Shown here: positions 49,919-58,568 of the stretch, in pieces
Position numbering within the stretch: the stretch's first letter is position 1
Layout: each line of letters begins with the position of its first letter
Origin: CALWPV01 sp045632125
GTDB taxonomy: Bacteria > Bacillota > Clostridia > Lachnospirales > Bianqueaceae
DNA length: 64,000 nt
Reading direction: 5' to 3'
Assembly (NCBI GenBank): GCA_045632125.1
Contig: JAZQWC010000023.1
Coordinates: 1 to 64,000, forward strand
Notes under the pieces: model-generated
The model's database searches: none
What the model saw: only the letters and a program-made list of their open reading frames with translations
What the model was told of the DNA's origin: nothing
Made by a program: the position numbers and the translations under genes

Positions 49919-51178
49919 ATGATGACATTTAATGAATATATTCTTTGGCTGGAAGGGGTGCCGATGTACGGTAAAAAAGACGGTACCCGTAATATGGAAA
50001 AGCTGATGGCGCGTTTTGGCGATCCGCAGGATCAGATTCCGGTGATCCATGTGGCCGGAACCAATGGTAAGGGATCTTGCTGCGCTATGCTGTCGCAGAT
50101 CTTGCAGGAGAGTGGATATAAAGTAGGTATGTATACATCGCCGCATCTGGTGGAATATACGGAGCGAATTCGCGTAAATGGCAAACAGATCCCGAAGGAA
50201 GAATGGGTGCGCCTTGGTTTGAAGGTGAAGGAAGCGGCCGAGGCGATCGCGGCCGGAGGCGATAATCATGCCACCTTTTTTGAACTGGTAACGGCAATTG
50301 GTTTTCTGTACTTTGCACAGGAGCAGGTGGATGTGATCCTGTTGGAAACGGGTGTGGGTGGTCGCTTGGATGCCACGAATGTGGTGAAGGAGCCCAAACT
50401 ATGTTTGATTACATCGATCAGCTTGGATCATACAAAGGTATTAGGTGATACACTGCCGCAGATTGCGTTTGAGAAGGCTGGTATTATACAGCAGGGTGCA
50501 CCGGTGGTGCTGGCACAGAATCCGGAGGAAGTGCAGGCGGTGGTGCGCCAAGCAGCGACTGAAAAGGAAAGTTTGTATTGCTACAGCGGTGAAGTGACGA
50601 CAGATGGCAAGGGCGGTTATAGGAATGCTGAATTTGCCTATGAAGAGTTGGAAGTGGCGCTGATCGGCGACTATCAGGTGCAGAATGTGTCGGCTGTGTT
50701 GTGCAGCGTGAAGATTTTGCAGCAGCAGGGTTGGAAGATCACCGAGGAAAGCTTGCGCAGGGGATTAAGAAATACCCGTTGGCCCGGAAGAATGGAACGC
50801 CGCGAATATGAGGGGCGTCCGGTACTTCTGGATGGAGCACATAACCCCAATGGAGCTCAAATGTTGGCAGATTATTTGGCCAAACAGTATGCGCCCGGAA
50901 GCTGTAATTTAGTTTTTAGTGCATTGACCAAAAAAGATATCAGTGGTATTGCAGAACCGCTGCGTCGGTGCCCAGCGATTGGAAATGTATATTTTACCTG
51001 TATTCATGGGGAAGATCAAATGGAGTATCTGGTACAGCTGTGGCAAAAGGGCAGCTGCATTGCAGATCCGAAAGAGGCCCTGCGAACTGCAGTGCATGAG
51101 CCGAAGGTGCAGCTAACGGTGTGTGCCGGATCGCTGTATTTGGTGGGCGAGCTCGAAACGATTATTGATGAACAATGA
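49919..51178 (+). CDS. folC: Folylpolyglutamate synthase / dihydrofolate synthase
   Basis: A 419-residue Mur-ligase-family enzyme that adds glutamate to folates (and may join dihydropteroate and glutamate). The P-loop HVAGTNGKGSCCAML is near residue 43, LLETGVGGRLDATNVV near 141, SLDHTKVLG near 167, and LLDGAHNPNGA near 303. Length is normal. GAGG precedes ATGATG; either ATG may be used. It has its own promoter. A TPR protein gene follows after 43 bases. Confidence 0.94.
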   Translation: MMTFNEYILWLEGVPMYGKKDGTRNMEKLMARFGDPQDQIPVIHVAGTNGKGSCCAMLSQILQESGYKVGMYTSPHLVEYTERIRVNGKQIPKEEWVRLGLKVKEAAEAIAAGGDNHATFFELVTAIGFLYFAQEQVDVILLETGVGGRLDATNVVKEPKLCLITSISLDHTKVLGDTLPQIAFEKAGIIQQGAPVVLAQNPEEVQAVVRQAATEKESLYCYSGEVTTDGKGGYRNAEFAYEELEVALIGDYQVQNVSAVLCSVKILQQQGWKITEESLRRGLRNTRWPGRMERREYEGRPVLLDGAHNPNGAQMLADYLAKQYAPGSCNLVFSALTKKDISGIAEPLRRCPAIGNVYFTCIHGEDQMEYLVQLWQKGSCIADPKEALRTAVHEPKVQLTVCAGSLYLVGELETIIDEQ

Positions 51179-51192
51179 ATGAAACTGAGTGA

Positions 51193-51209
51193 TGCCGGCG
51201 TGACCGGCA
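51193..51209 (+). promoter_or_regulatory. Small stem-loop upstream of the TPR gene ribosome binding site
   Basis: TGCCGG (51193-51198) pairs with CCGGCA (51204-51209), 5-base loop, 2 bases before GGAGG at 51212. Confidence 0.45.
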
Positions 51210-51221
51210 GCGGAGGCCGTT

Positions 51222-52070
51222 ATGTTGAATTTTTTAGGAGAACTTGCTAAGTTTCCCAAAAGTTTATCGGTGGATGAATTGTCGGGAGGCATCTCCGGTG
51301 ATGAGATCCAGGGGATCGTGGATGAAAAGGCAAGGAATTTGCTGGGGCTGATTGAGTTCCAGAGGGGAGAATTGGGTGAGGCCATGAAACACTGGTCGAT
51401 TAGCGAATATTTAAATCCCCGCCATAATCAAGCTACGGTCTATTTGCGCGATATTAAAAAAGAGCAGGAACTTCTTACCAATATGAGTGAGAGTCTTCAT
51501 TTATATAATGAAGCCATGGATCTGGCTCAGCGGGAAAATGTGGATTTTGCCATTACCAGACTGCGCAAGGCGGTGCATTTAAATCCGCAATATATAAGGG
51601 CTCAATTGGTGCTGGCTTTGTGTTATATGCAGAAGCGGCATTATAAAACTGCGCTGGATGTGTTGGAAAAGGTGTTGAAGTTGGAACCGCTGAATCCGGA
51701 TGCCAAGCGCTATTGGGTTTATATTCAGAGACAGCTGGATAAAGGACTTGAGGACGAAAGTGTAAGCGAAATTCAGGATCTGAGTCAGGAACTTTCAGTC
51801 CAACAGACTTTGGCTGAAGTGGATACCGAGGAAATTTTCCAAACTAAGGGCAAAAAACGCAGATCGATCCGCAATATGAGTGAGTCACTGAAACAGTTGA
51901 TTCTGTTTTTTGCCGGAGTGCTATGCTGCGCCGGATTTATGTGGTATTTGGTTTACCCGGACCAGCTGCAAAAATTGGAAGATCAGGTGATCGAACTGGA
52001 ACTGTCGCAGGAACAGCTGCGTAGTGAAAAAGAAGAATTACAGCAACAATTAGGAGGAATCGCGCCGTGA
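51222..52070 (+). CDS. TPR-repeat membrane protein with C-terminal coiled coil
   Basis: A 282-residue protein. Residues about 35-165 contain three to four tetratricopeptide repeats (ARNLLGLIEFQRGELGEAMK; AITRLRKAVHLNPQYIRAQL; ALDVLEKVLKLEPLNPDAKR). One hydrophobic segment (LILFFAGVLCCAGFMWYLVY, near 225-245) is followed by a heptad-like coiled coil to the end, rich in Glu, Leu and Gln. The TPR part is probably cytoplasmic and the coiled coil outside. It is a scaffold of unknown partner. GGAGG fixes the ATG. The next gene overlaps by four bases, so the two products may act together. Confidence 0.75.
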   Translation: MLNFLGELAKFPKSLSVDELSGGISGDEIQGIVDEKARNLLGLIEFQRGELGEAMKHWSISEYLNPRHNQATVYLRDIKKEQELLTNMSESLHLYNEAMDLAQRENVDFAITRLRKAVHLNPQYIRAQLVLALCYMQKRHYKTALDVLEKVLKLEPLNPDAKRYWVYIQRQLDKGLEDESVSEIQDLSQELSVQQTLAEVDTEEIFQTKGKKRRSIRNMSESLKQLILFFAGVLCCAGFMWYLVYPDQLQKLEDQVIELELSQEQLRSEKEELQQQLGGIAP

Positions 52071-53356
52071 ATCATAAGCATAAAATCATTGTAATTTCCT
52101 TTGATGGAATGGGAACCGATGACTGGAAGAGCGTATCAAAAATGCCGGGCTTTGCCAGATTTATGAAGGAAGCTGCGTATTGTGATCAGGTGCAGTCGGT
52201 GTATCCTACGCTGACATATCCGGCTCATTGCAGCATTGCCACCGGACGACTGCCGGTGAACCATCGGGTAGTGCAGAATCTGCTTCTGCAGCCAAATCGC
52301 ATGGCATCTCCGGATTGGTACTGGAAGCGTAGTTACATAAAGGGTAAAACGATTTACGAAGCGGCCAAGGAGAAGGGTTTAAAAACAGCATCCTTTTTGT
52401 GGCCGGTAACAGCAGGGGCCAAAATTGATTATCATGTGCCGGAAATTTTTGCGAACCGTAAATGGGATCATCAGATTTTGGCATCGCTGCGAAGCGGTTC
52501 CAAAAAGTTTCAGGCAGAGTTGTTTCTGAAATTTGGTAAATTGATGCAGGGAATTAAGGAGCCCTATCTGGATAACTTCATTCATGAGTCGGTAAAGTAT
52601 ACTTTGACTAAATATGAGCCGGATCTGACATTGATTCATTTTGTGGATCTGGACAGTATGCGTCATCAATATGGTCATAACAGTAAAGAGGCCTTGATGG
52701 CTCTAAAACGTCACGATCAGCGACTTTCACAGCTGATGGATCTAATGGAAGGAGAACCTGTGACCTGGGTCGTACTGGGAGATCACTCCAGTTTGGATTA
52801 TCACAAGGGCGTTCGTTTGAATGTGCTTCTGCAGCAGGCCGGCTATTTGACACCGGCAGAAGATGGTATTAATGTGAAGTCATATCGCGTACTGGCACAG
52901 GAGGGTGACGGCAGCGCTTATATTTATTCGCATCCGTCGTTGAATCAGGAAGCGAAAGAAGAATTGGAAGAGGAACTTAAGACCTTGTTTCAAACATTCA
53001 GTGCGGAACATGAGGACTGTATTGAGGCGATCTTTAGTGGTGAAGAAGCCGGGGCTTTAGGAGCCGATGATCGCTGCCTGCTTATGCTTGAGGCGAAAGA
53101 AGGATTTAGCTTGCTGGATACATTAAAAGGCGCTGTTGTGGATGCTGAAAAGCAACCGACCAAGGCGACTCATGGATACTTGCCGAGTAAACCGGGATAT
53201 ACGACGATTTTTGCCATGCGTGGCGAAAAGATTCGCCCGGGTCGCGTGGAGATTCCGATGAGTTTGATCGATGAAGGTCCCACGATTGCCCGAATCTTCG
53301 GCGGTGAATTGCCGGAGGCAGATGGAAGAGTGTGCGAAGAATTTTTTGAAGAATAA
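52067..53356 (+). CDS. Type I phosphodiesterase / nucleotide pyrophosphatase-family protein
   Basis: A 429-residue member of the alkaline-phosphatase superfamily. VISFDGMGTDDW at the N-terminus gives the first metal-binding Asp; SVYPTLTYPAHCSIATGR (near 45) supplies the nucleophilic Thr; LVDLDSMRHQYGH-like metal ligands near 190 and LGDHSS near 237 follow. The substrate could be a phosphodiester such as a nucleotide sugar or lipid head group. No signal peptide is seen, so it would act in the cytoplasm. Translation begins at GTG within the stop of the TPR gene (GTGA overlap), with AGGAGG upstream. Confidence 0.82.
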   Translation: MNHKHKIIVISFDGMGTDDWKSVSKMPGFARFMKEAAYCDQVQSVYPTLTYPAHCSIATGRLPVNHRVVQNLLLQPNRMASPDWYWKRSYIKGKTIYEAAKEKGLKTASFLWPVTAGAKIDYHVPEIFANRKWDHQILASLRSGSKKFQAELFLKFGKLMQGIKEPYLDNFIHESVKYTLTKYEPDLTLIHFVDLDSMRHQYGHNSKEALMALKRHDQRLSQLMDLMEGEPVTWVVLGDHSSLDYHKGVRLNVLLQQAGYLTPAEDGINVKSYRVLAQEGDGSAYIYSHPSLNQEAKEELEEELKTLFQTFSAEHEDCIEAIFSGEEAGALGADDRCLLMLEAKEGFSLLDTLKGAVVDAEKQPTKATHGYLPSKPGYTTIFAMRGEKIRPGRVEIPMSLIDEGPTIARIFGGELPEADGRVCEEFFEE

Positions 53357-53361
53357 TAAAG

Positions 53362-53422
53362 AAAACCCGCTGAAGCGGTGATCATATCGGAATTGGATGA
53401 TCGTCACTTCGGCGGGTTTTTG
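53362..53422. terminator. Convergent, bidirectional terminator
   Basis: AAAACCCGC (53362-53370) pairs with GCGGGTTTT (53412-53420), with inner GAAG/CTTC and GATCAT/ATGATC segments. T's on the right serve the phosphodiesterase gene and A's on the left serve the leftward lipoprotein gene. Confidence 0.88.
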
Positions 53423-53439
53423 TTTCAAGCGGATTGAAC

Positions 53440-54984
53440 TCAGTTAAAGCTGAGCTGGATCAGCTGTTTTTGAGTACGATACGTTGAGGGGAGCTGCTCG
53501 ATCAGCAAATGCATTCCGTTTTGACTGATCTCCATATGATTAATGAAAGGAGAATAGGTCTCATTGTTATGATAGAGAAGAACGGATTGCTTAGTTTCCA
53601 AATTTAAAAGATAGGCTGTGACATCCACACCGCCGCCTACCGAAGCAGGCTGCGCTACGATCAGGGTATCTTCGTAGAGAGTAAAGGAATGGATGGGATC
53701 GTGGAAAGAATATTGAGCAACCACTGAACCCTGGGAAAGATCCAGAGCGGTGATACCAATGCCATCTTGCTGCAGATATAATAGATGATCGTAGAAAAGA
53801 GGACGGCTGCTTAGTTCGGTAAAGTTGGCTAAGTAGTCGGTCAAGGGCGTGGAATAATGCAGGGGAGCTTCTAAATCAAGGAAGTGAGCCTGAGCCGGAT
53901 CCCAAGGGGAGTTGAAATAGATGAAGAAACGACTTCCATCTTGGGTGGCGCAGATCATAGGCTGAGTGGCAGAGTCATACAACGGGTAATCTTCAGGAGC
54001 AATCAGGAAAGACTGCATTTGTTTTTCATCTAATTCATAAGCATAAAGAAGAGGAAAATTGGGTAGAGCCTGGTGGATCTTCTGCATTTTTTCCTGGGGA
54101 GAAATAGAGGGAAGCGATTCAACAGCGGTAACCACGGCGGAGTCCTCGGCTGCAACGGAATCATTTGCAGCGGTGGAATCGTTCACTGTTACAGACTCTT
54201 CTGTAGCGGAATCGTCGGTAGGTGCGGTGGAATCGGAAGTTTCAGTAGCCGCATCTGTGGGGACGGAGCTTTCAGCGGGAGTCTCCTCTGTGGAAGTGGA
54301 GCTTTCTGCACCGGCTGGGACGGAGCTTTCCGGTTTTGCAGTAATAGTGGTGGTTTGATCCTTCGCAGAATCACTTGATCCGTCGGAGTAACAAAGGGGC
54401 ATAAATAACAGAGTAGAACCATCCGGTGACCACTGCAATGCCAAACGGGCAGAGACCTGAAGTTCTTTTAATAGGGAAGCTTCGTCTGATTGCCATAAAA
54501 CTCGTTCTTTGTTGGTGGAAAGATCGACCAGCATGAGTGTCAAACAGTTGTTGATCCAGGTCTCATAGGCCGCAGTCGTGCCATCGGGAGAGTAGTGGAA
54601 ATAGCTTCCGGCCGGAATCGAGATGGCATGCAGCTGTGTCAAGGTACCATCGTCTTGGATTTGCTCCAAGCTATAGGTGGTATCGCCGGAGGCTTGAGAA
54701 ACTGTACGATATAAGTAAGGAGTGTCACCAAAATAGTGGGATGAAGGCTGCTCAGAAATTTCCATTTCAGAGGTGTACAATCGAATTTCGTCGGCGTTAT
54801 GTACATCCCAAGATTTTCCTTCGGTTTCGGTTTCTTCGTTTTCGGTATTATGAGCCACAAGCTGTGTGGAACGATCGGGCAAAACACCTACCTTTTCCAC
54901 TACTGGGTTGTGGCAACCTGAAAGGAGCAGGCAGAAAGATAGGATGAGGACCGTAAGAGGTAACAGTTTATGCTTCAAATTCAT
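53440..54984 (-). CDS. Lipoprotein with beta-propeller-like domain and Ser/Thr/Ala linker
   Basis: A 514-residue predicted lipoprotein (lipobox LLSGC, near residue 20). The N- and C-terminal parts show repeating strands such as YSPDGTTAAYETW and WSPDGSTLLFMP, like WD40/TolB-type propellers. Between them, residues about 205-305 are a low-complexity insert of Ser, Thr, Ala, Glu and Asp whose DNA has internal repeats (GGGACGGAGCTTTC occurs twice). It is the last gene of a response regulator - kinase operon and overlaps the kinase gene by 17 bases, so it may modulate that kinase from outside. AGGAGG fixes the ATG at 54984. Confidence 0.72.
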   Translation of the reverse strand: MNLKHKLLPLTVLILSFCLLLSGCHNPVVEKVGVLPDRSTQLVAHNTENEETETEGKSWDVHNADEIRLYTSEMEISEQPSSHYFGDTPYLYRTVSQASGDTTYSLEQIQDDGTLTQLHAISIPAGSYFHYSPDGTTAAYETWINNCLTLMLVDLSTNKERVLWQSDEASLLKELQVSARLALQWSPDGSTLLFMPLCYSDGSSDSAKDQTTTITAKPESSVPAGAESSTSTEETPAESSVPTDAATETSDSTAPTDDSATEESVTVNDSTAANDSVAAEDSAVVTAVESLPSISPQEKMQKIHQALPNFPLLYAYELDEKQMQSFLIAPEDYPLYDSATQPMICATQDGSRFFIYFNSPWDPAQAHFLDLEAPLHYSTPLTDYLANFTELSSRPLFYDHLLYLQQDGIGITALDLSQGSVVAQYSFHDPIHSFTLYEDTLIVAQPASVGGGVDVTAYLLNLETKQSVLLYHNNETYSPFINHMEISQNGMHLLIEQLPSTYRTQKQLIQLSFN

Positions 54985-56644
54985 CCACCTCCTCTGAATT
55001 GAACCATACAGTGAACACGGTGGGAGCATTCGGAGCGCTTTCTACCTCGATTTGGGCATGGTGCTCCTGGGCGATCTTTTGACAAATTGCAAGGCCAAGA
55101 CCGGAACTGCCGTGTTCGCGGGAGTAATTTTTATCGACCCGATAAAAGGGTTCGAAAATATGAGCCAGCTGTTCCGGTGTCATACCGTTACCGCCGTTTT
55201 TAACAGCAAGAAATACGAGCTCCTCGGTTGACGATCCCTCGGGTGCGGCGGCAGTGGAAGCTGCGCCGTCTTTTTTTCGCCGACCGGCGGTAATTTCGAT
55301 GGCTTCATTGGGAGCGCCGTATTTGATGGCGTTGTCGATTAGATTAATGACCAGCTGGCGTAGGCGATCTTCCTGGCCATTTACGGTCAAATGCTCGGGA
55401 CAGGTGAGTTTCAGGTGGCTCTGATAGCGGTTAGCTTTGAGCTCCATGGCCTCGGTGACACTGACTAAAAGCGTGGTTAGATCGAGAGGATGAAGCTGAT
55501 AGTTATTCTTTACGTTGGACATTTCCAAAAGCTGAAGAACCATGGAGTGCAGGCGAGCACTTTCGTTTAATATATGATCCAATCCGGTTTGAAGCAGTTC
55601 GGGATCGGTGGTTCCGTTATCTTGAATGAGCTGGGCATAGCCTTGAATGGTGGTCAAGGGTGTTTTTAATTCGTGGGTCACATTATCGTAAAAAGATTGC
55701 TTGCTGTTGAGCAACTGGAAAATACGGTTACGGTCCTGCTGGATGTGGCTGAGCTGACGTTGGATGGTATCTAACATTTCAGCATAATTTTGCGATAGTT
55801 TGCCAATTTCGTCGCGGCGTCGAGCCAGCTTAAGCGAAAGGTTTTCCTTTTGCGTTTGAAGCTCCAAATTGCTAACACCTTTTTCTTTGAAATGACCGGT
55901 CAGCGCAGTTAAACGTCCAAGCGGAGTGGTGAAATGGGTTAGCATCAACACAGAAAACAACAGGGTAGCGGCCATTACAATAATGGTGATTTGAAGAACC
56001 GTACGGGTCGTGTCGGCTTTTTCAAGCTGCAGATCAGTATAATCGATATGATATAACAGGTAGCCAACGATTTCATCAGAAATAGAAACGGGGATCATAA
56101 ACTTGGCATAACAAAAGGTCTCGGTGTCGTAGCGCAGCTGATAGGCAGCAGACCCGCTTTGGGCTCTTAGATAGGCAGAAGTGGGAAAGGCATCTTCGGT
56201 AAAGATGCCTCCGTGACTGGCATGGAGCAGAGTTTTATCGGTGTCATAAAAGGCTAACGGAAAATTACTGGTGGCATACAATTCATCCAGAAGTCCCGGA
56301 AGGATCCGCTGGGCCTCGGCAGGATCGCTTAGATCGGGCGAACCCTCCAACAACATTACCTGACGCACGTATACCTCGGTATTGTTGCGCAGGCGTACCA
56401 AATCGGATTCGATTTGATCTTCCATGGCTTCGCTGAGTTGATTGGTCAAAATGAAATTCAGTAAAAATACACTGGCGATGAACACGACCAAAAGCCCCAA
56501 AAACATTTTGGGGCGGATCCCGATTCGAATTCGATGCTTAGCAAAGGCGGGAAGTGGCGCATAGGGCGTAGTGTGAGCGGTGGAACCAAAGGAGATTGCC
56601 GGATCGGCGGTTGCCGCGGTGGGCTCAGCTTTCTTGCGGAACAT
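54968..56644 (-). CDS. Membrane sensor histidine kinase (HisKA/HATPase)
   Basis: A 558-residue kinase. An N-terminal cytoplasmic tail, membrane segment 1 (FLGLLVVFIASVFLLNFIL, near 50-68), an extracellular sensor of about 130 residues, membrane segment 2 near 200-225, HAMP, HisKA with the phospho-accepting His in NVTHELKTPLTTIQGYAQL (near 325), and an ATPase domain with NLIDNAIKYG and GSSGLGLAICQKIA. It phosphorylates the response regulator encoded just upstream, whose gene it overlaps by 20 bases. The ATG at 56644 is preferred to a TTG six codons earlier. The signal is unknown. Confidence 0.9.
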   Translation of the reverse strand: MFRKKAEPTAATADPAISFGSTAHTTPYAPLPAFAKHRIRIGIRPKMFLGLLVVFIASVFLLNFILTNQLSEAMEDQIESDLVRLRNNTEVYVRQVMLLEGSPDLSDPAEAQRILPGLLDELYATSNFPLAFYDTDKTLLHASHGGIFTEDAFPTSAYLRAQSGSAAYQLRYDTETFCYAKFMIPVSISDEIVGYLLYHIDYTDLQLEKADTTRTVLQITIIVMAATLLFSVLMLTHFTTPLGRLTALTGHFKEKGVSNLELQTQKENLSLKLARRRDEIGKLSQNYAEMLDTIQRQLSHIQQDRNRIFQLLNSKQSFYDNVTHELKTPLTTIQGYAQLIQDNGTTDPELLQTGLDHILNESARLHSMVLQLLEMSNVKNNYQLHPLDLTTLLVSVTEAMELKANRYQSHLKLTCPEHLTVNGQEDRLRQLVINLIDNAIKYGAPNEAIEITAGRRKKDGAASTAAAPEGSSTEELVFLAVKNGGNGMTPEQLAHIFEPFYRVDKNYSREHGSSGLGLAICQKIAQEHHAQIEVESAPNAPTVFTVWFNSEEVDEFEA

Positions 56645-57317
56645 ATTTATAACCAACTCCAAATACAGTTTGTAATGAGGTGCTTAAGTCAAGCTTTTTG
56701 CGCAGGCGCTGTACGTGAATGTCCACAGTACGGGTGTCGCCCAGATAATCGTAGCCCCAGATCTGTTCCAATAGATTAAGACGGGTAAAGACTTGACGGG
56801 GATTTTTTACTAAAAAGACATAGAGGTCGAATTCCTTGGGAGTGAGGTCGATGGATTTGCCGCCCTTGGAGATGGAGCGTTCATTCTCGCGGATCACGAT
56901 GTCACCTACGATGAGTTCGGGAGTTTCGGCGCCGGCGCCGCTTTCGGCCTTGTCGAAGCGTCGCAGTACGGTCTTGACCCGGGCGATGACCTCGCGCAGA
57001 TCGAAGGGCTTGGTGATATAATCGTCCGCGCCGGCCTCCAAACCGTAGAGTTTATCGTCCACGGTGCCCTTAGCGGTGAGCATGAGGATCGGAATGTTGA
57101 GGGTTTCGGTGATCATGCGGCATACATCGATACCGCTGATGTCGGGCAGCATCCAGTCCAGCAGTACCACGTGGGGCAAAAATTCTTTAGCGAGGGTGAG
57201 GGCCTCGCTGCCGGTGAAGGCACAGGCGACCTGGAAGCCTTCCTTTTTAAAGCCATATTGCAGAATGCCGGAGATGGGCTTTTCGTCTTCGACAATTAAA
57301 ATTCGTTTTTCTTCCAT
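56625..57317 (-). CDS. OmpR/PhoB-family response regulator
   Basis: A 230-residue regulator. The receiver domain has IVEDEKPI, the phospho-acceptor Asp in VLLDWMLPD (near 53) and the conserved MLTAKG and ITKPFDLREVIARV. The C-terminal winged-helix domain (residues 130-230) has LTPKEFDLYVFLVKNP and DIHVQRLRKKL. It binds DNA direct repeats. CGGAGG precedes the ATG. It is the first gene of the leftward operon with the kinase and lipoprotein. It resembles regulators of cell-envelope stress and phosphate response, but the regulon is unknown. Confidence 0.93.
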   Translation of the reverse strand: MEEKRILIVEDEKPISGILQYGFKKEGFQVACAFTGSEALTLAKEFLPHVVLLDWMLPDISGIDVCRMITETLNIPILMLTAKGTVDDKLYGLEAGADDYITKPFDLREVIARVKTVLRRFDKAESGAGAETPELIVGDIVIRENERSISKGGKSIDLTPKEFDLYVFLVKNPRQVFTRLNLLEQIWGYDYLGDTRTVDIHVQRLRKKLDLSTSLQTVFGVGYKYVPQES

Positions 57318-57405
57318 ATAATAGTCCTCCGTATAAGCGACGGTCGACCGGGTAAAGGACGCGCGGGGCGCGAAATAGGACCGAGGCTAAAGCGTTGATA
57401 CTTTT

Positions 57406-57434
57406 AGTATACATCATGCCGGTGCGAGCCGCAA
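57406..57434 (-). promoter_or_regulatory. Promoter for the response regulator operon
   Basis: On the minus strand TTGCGG (57434-57429), 17-base spacer, TATACT (57411-57406), about 90 bases before the start at 57317. Confidence 0.6.
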
Positions 57435-57483
57435 GAAAGCAGATGTTTCAGGGGTGTAAACTTTTATTTTTTGAAAATTATAC

Positions 57484-57512
57484 TTGACATTGCATGTGTG
57501 TTGTGTTAGAAT
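57484..57512 (+). promoter_or_regulatory. Promoter for infC-rpmI-rplT
   Basis: TTGACA (57484-57489), 17-base spacer, TAGAAT (57507-57512). Predicted leader length is about 218 bases, typical of this autoregulated operon in Firmicutes. Confidence 0.8.
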
Positions 57513-57736
57513 AATTAACGCATGAAAAACAAGTAGAAGATCCGCTTCTCACCTTGTCATCGGTAATGTTCAATTATAACATGGAAATCCGCACATGGCA
57601 ATGGTTCATATGAGAATTTCGCTCAAAGTACTGTGTATCTATTCGGTGGAAAAGCAGATGAGCGTTCCTATATAGCGGATCCAATAACGGATTCGTTTTT
57701 TTATGCGTCCATTCATATTTTTGGAGGTATCGAGCC
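57513..57736 (+). promoter_or_regulatory. infC leader with attenuator (probable L20-responsive leader)
   Basis: The 224-base leader holds long-range pairing possibilities (CGCTC near 57628 with GAGCG near 57659) and a terminator: CGGATCC (57676-57682) with GGATTCG (57689-57695), one wobble, then seven T's (57696-57702). In Bacillus, ribosomal protein L20 binds such a leader and causes premature termination. That mechanism is assumed here from position and shape. Confidence 0.65.
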
Positions 57737-58243
57737 ATTAGCGAGTTAATGATCAACGAAGAGATTCGTGATAAAGAAGTCAGACTGATCGATGAAAATG
57801 GTGAACAGCTGGGCGTGGTTTCTGTGAAGGAAGCTATGAACTTGGCACAGGAAAAGAACTTGGACCTGGTTAAGATTGCACCTCAGTCTAAACCGCCGGT
57901 CTGCAAAATCATGAACTACGGTAAGTACCGTTTTGATCAGATGAAAAAGGAGAAAGAAGCTAAGAAAAAGCAGAAGACGATGGAAGTAAAAGAAGTTCGT
58001 CTGTCTCCTAACATTGATAACCATGACCTTGAGACTAAGCAGAAAAATGCTGCTAAGTTCCTTGAAAAAGGTGATAAGGTAAAGGTGTCCGTTCGTTTCC
58101 GTGGTCGTGAGATGACCCATACGGAGATCGGCCGCGAGGTTCTCAATCAATTTGCTGAAGGTATTTCCGAGGTGGGAGCTATTGAAAAGGCACCCAAGAT
58201 GGAAGGCCGCAGTATGGTAATGTTTTTGATGCCCAAACGATGA
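57737..58243 (+). CDS. infC: Translation initiation factor IF-3
   Basis: A 168-residue IF-3, which binds the 30S subunit and checks the start codon. The sequence MINEEIRDKEVRLIDENGEQ and KIAPQSKPPVCKIMNYGKYR marks the N-terminal domain; KEVRLSPNIDNHDLETK and VSVRFRGREMTHTEIG mark the C-terminal domain. GGAGG (57723-57727) is 9 bases before an in-frame ATT at 57737 and 21 before the first ATG at 57749, so the start is most likely ATT, the rare codon by which IF-3 regulates its own synthesis in many bacteria. Confidence 0.93.
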   Translation: MSELMINEEIRDKEVRLIDENGEQLGVVSVKEAMNLAQEKNLDLVKIAPQSKPPVCKIMNYGKYRFDQMKKEKEAKKKQKTMEVKEVRLSPNIDNHDLETKQKNAAKFLEKGDKVKVSVRFRGREMTHTEIGREVLNQFAEGISEVGAIEKAPKMEGRSMVMFLMPKR

Positions 58244-58314
58244 GATCGCGTCTACGTTGACCGTAAACGTTTTCAAGCGTTAGGATACATTGCAATTTTA
58301 AGGAGGAAAACATC

Positions 58315-58512
58315 ATGCCGAAAATGAAAACCAAAAAAGCTGCTGCAAAGCGTTTCAAAGTTACAGGAACTGGTAAGCTGAAAAAATTCAAAGCAAATAA
58401 GAGCCACATCCTGACTAAGAAGACCACCAAGAGAAAAAGAAATCTGAGAAAGCCCAACATGACCGACAAGACCAATGCAAAGGTTATGAAGAAGATCCTG
58501 CCTTATAGCTAA
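58315..58512 (+). CDS. rpmI: 50S ribosomal protein L35
   Basis: A 65-residue basic ribosomal protein with the typical start PKMKTKKAAAKRFKVTGTGK and KSHILTKKTTKRKRNLRK. It belongs to the large ribosomal subunit. AGGAGG precedes the ATG. It lies between infC and rplT as in most bacteria. Confidence 0.97.
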   Translation: MPKMKTKKAAAKRFKVTGTGKLKKFKANKSHILTKKTTKRKRNLRKPNMTDKTNAKVMKKILPYS

Positions 58513-58568
58513 TAGGGTCTCGGCACATCATTATATTTGATAACTGAAAACTTAAGGAGGATTTAATC

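Noticed and set aside
54059..54378. Forward-strand open frames opposite the lipoprotein linker
   Set aside because: They result from the repetitive low-complexity DNA on the other strand and lack start signals.
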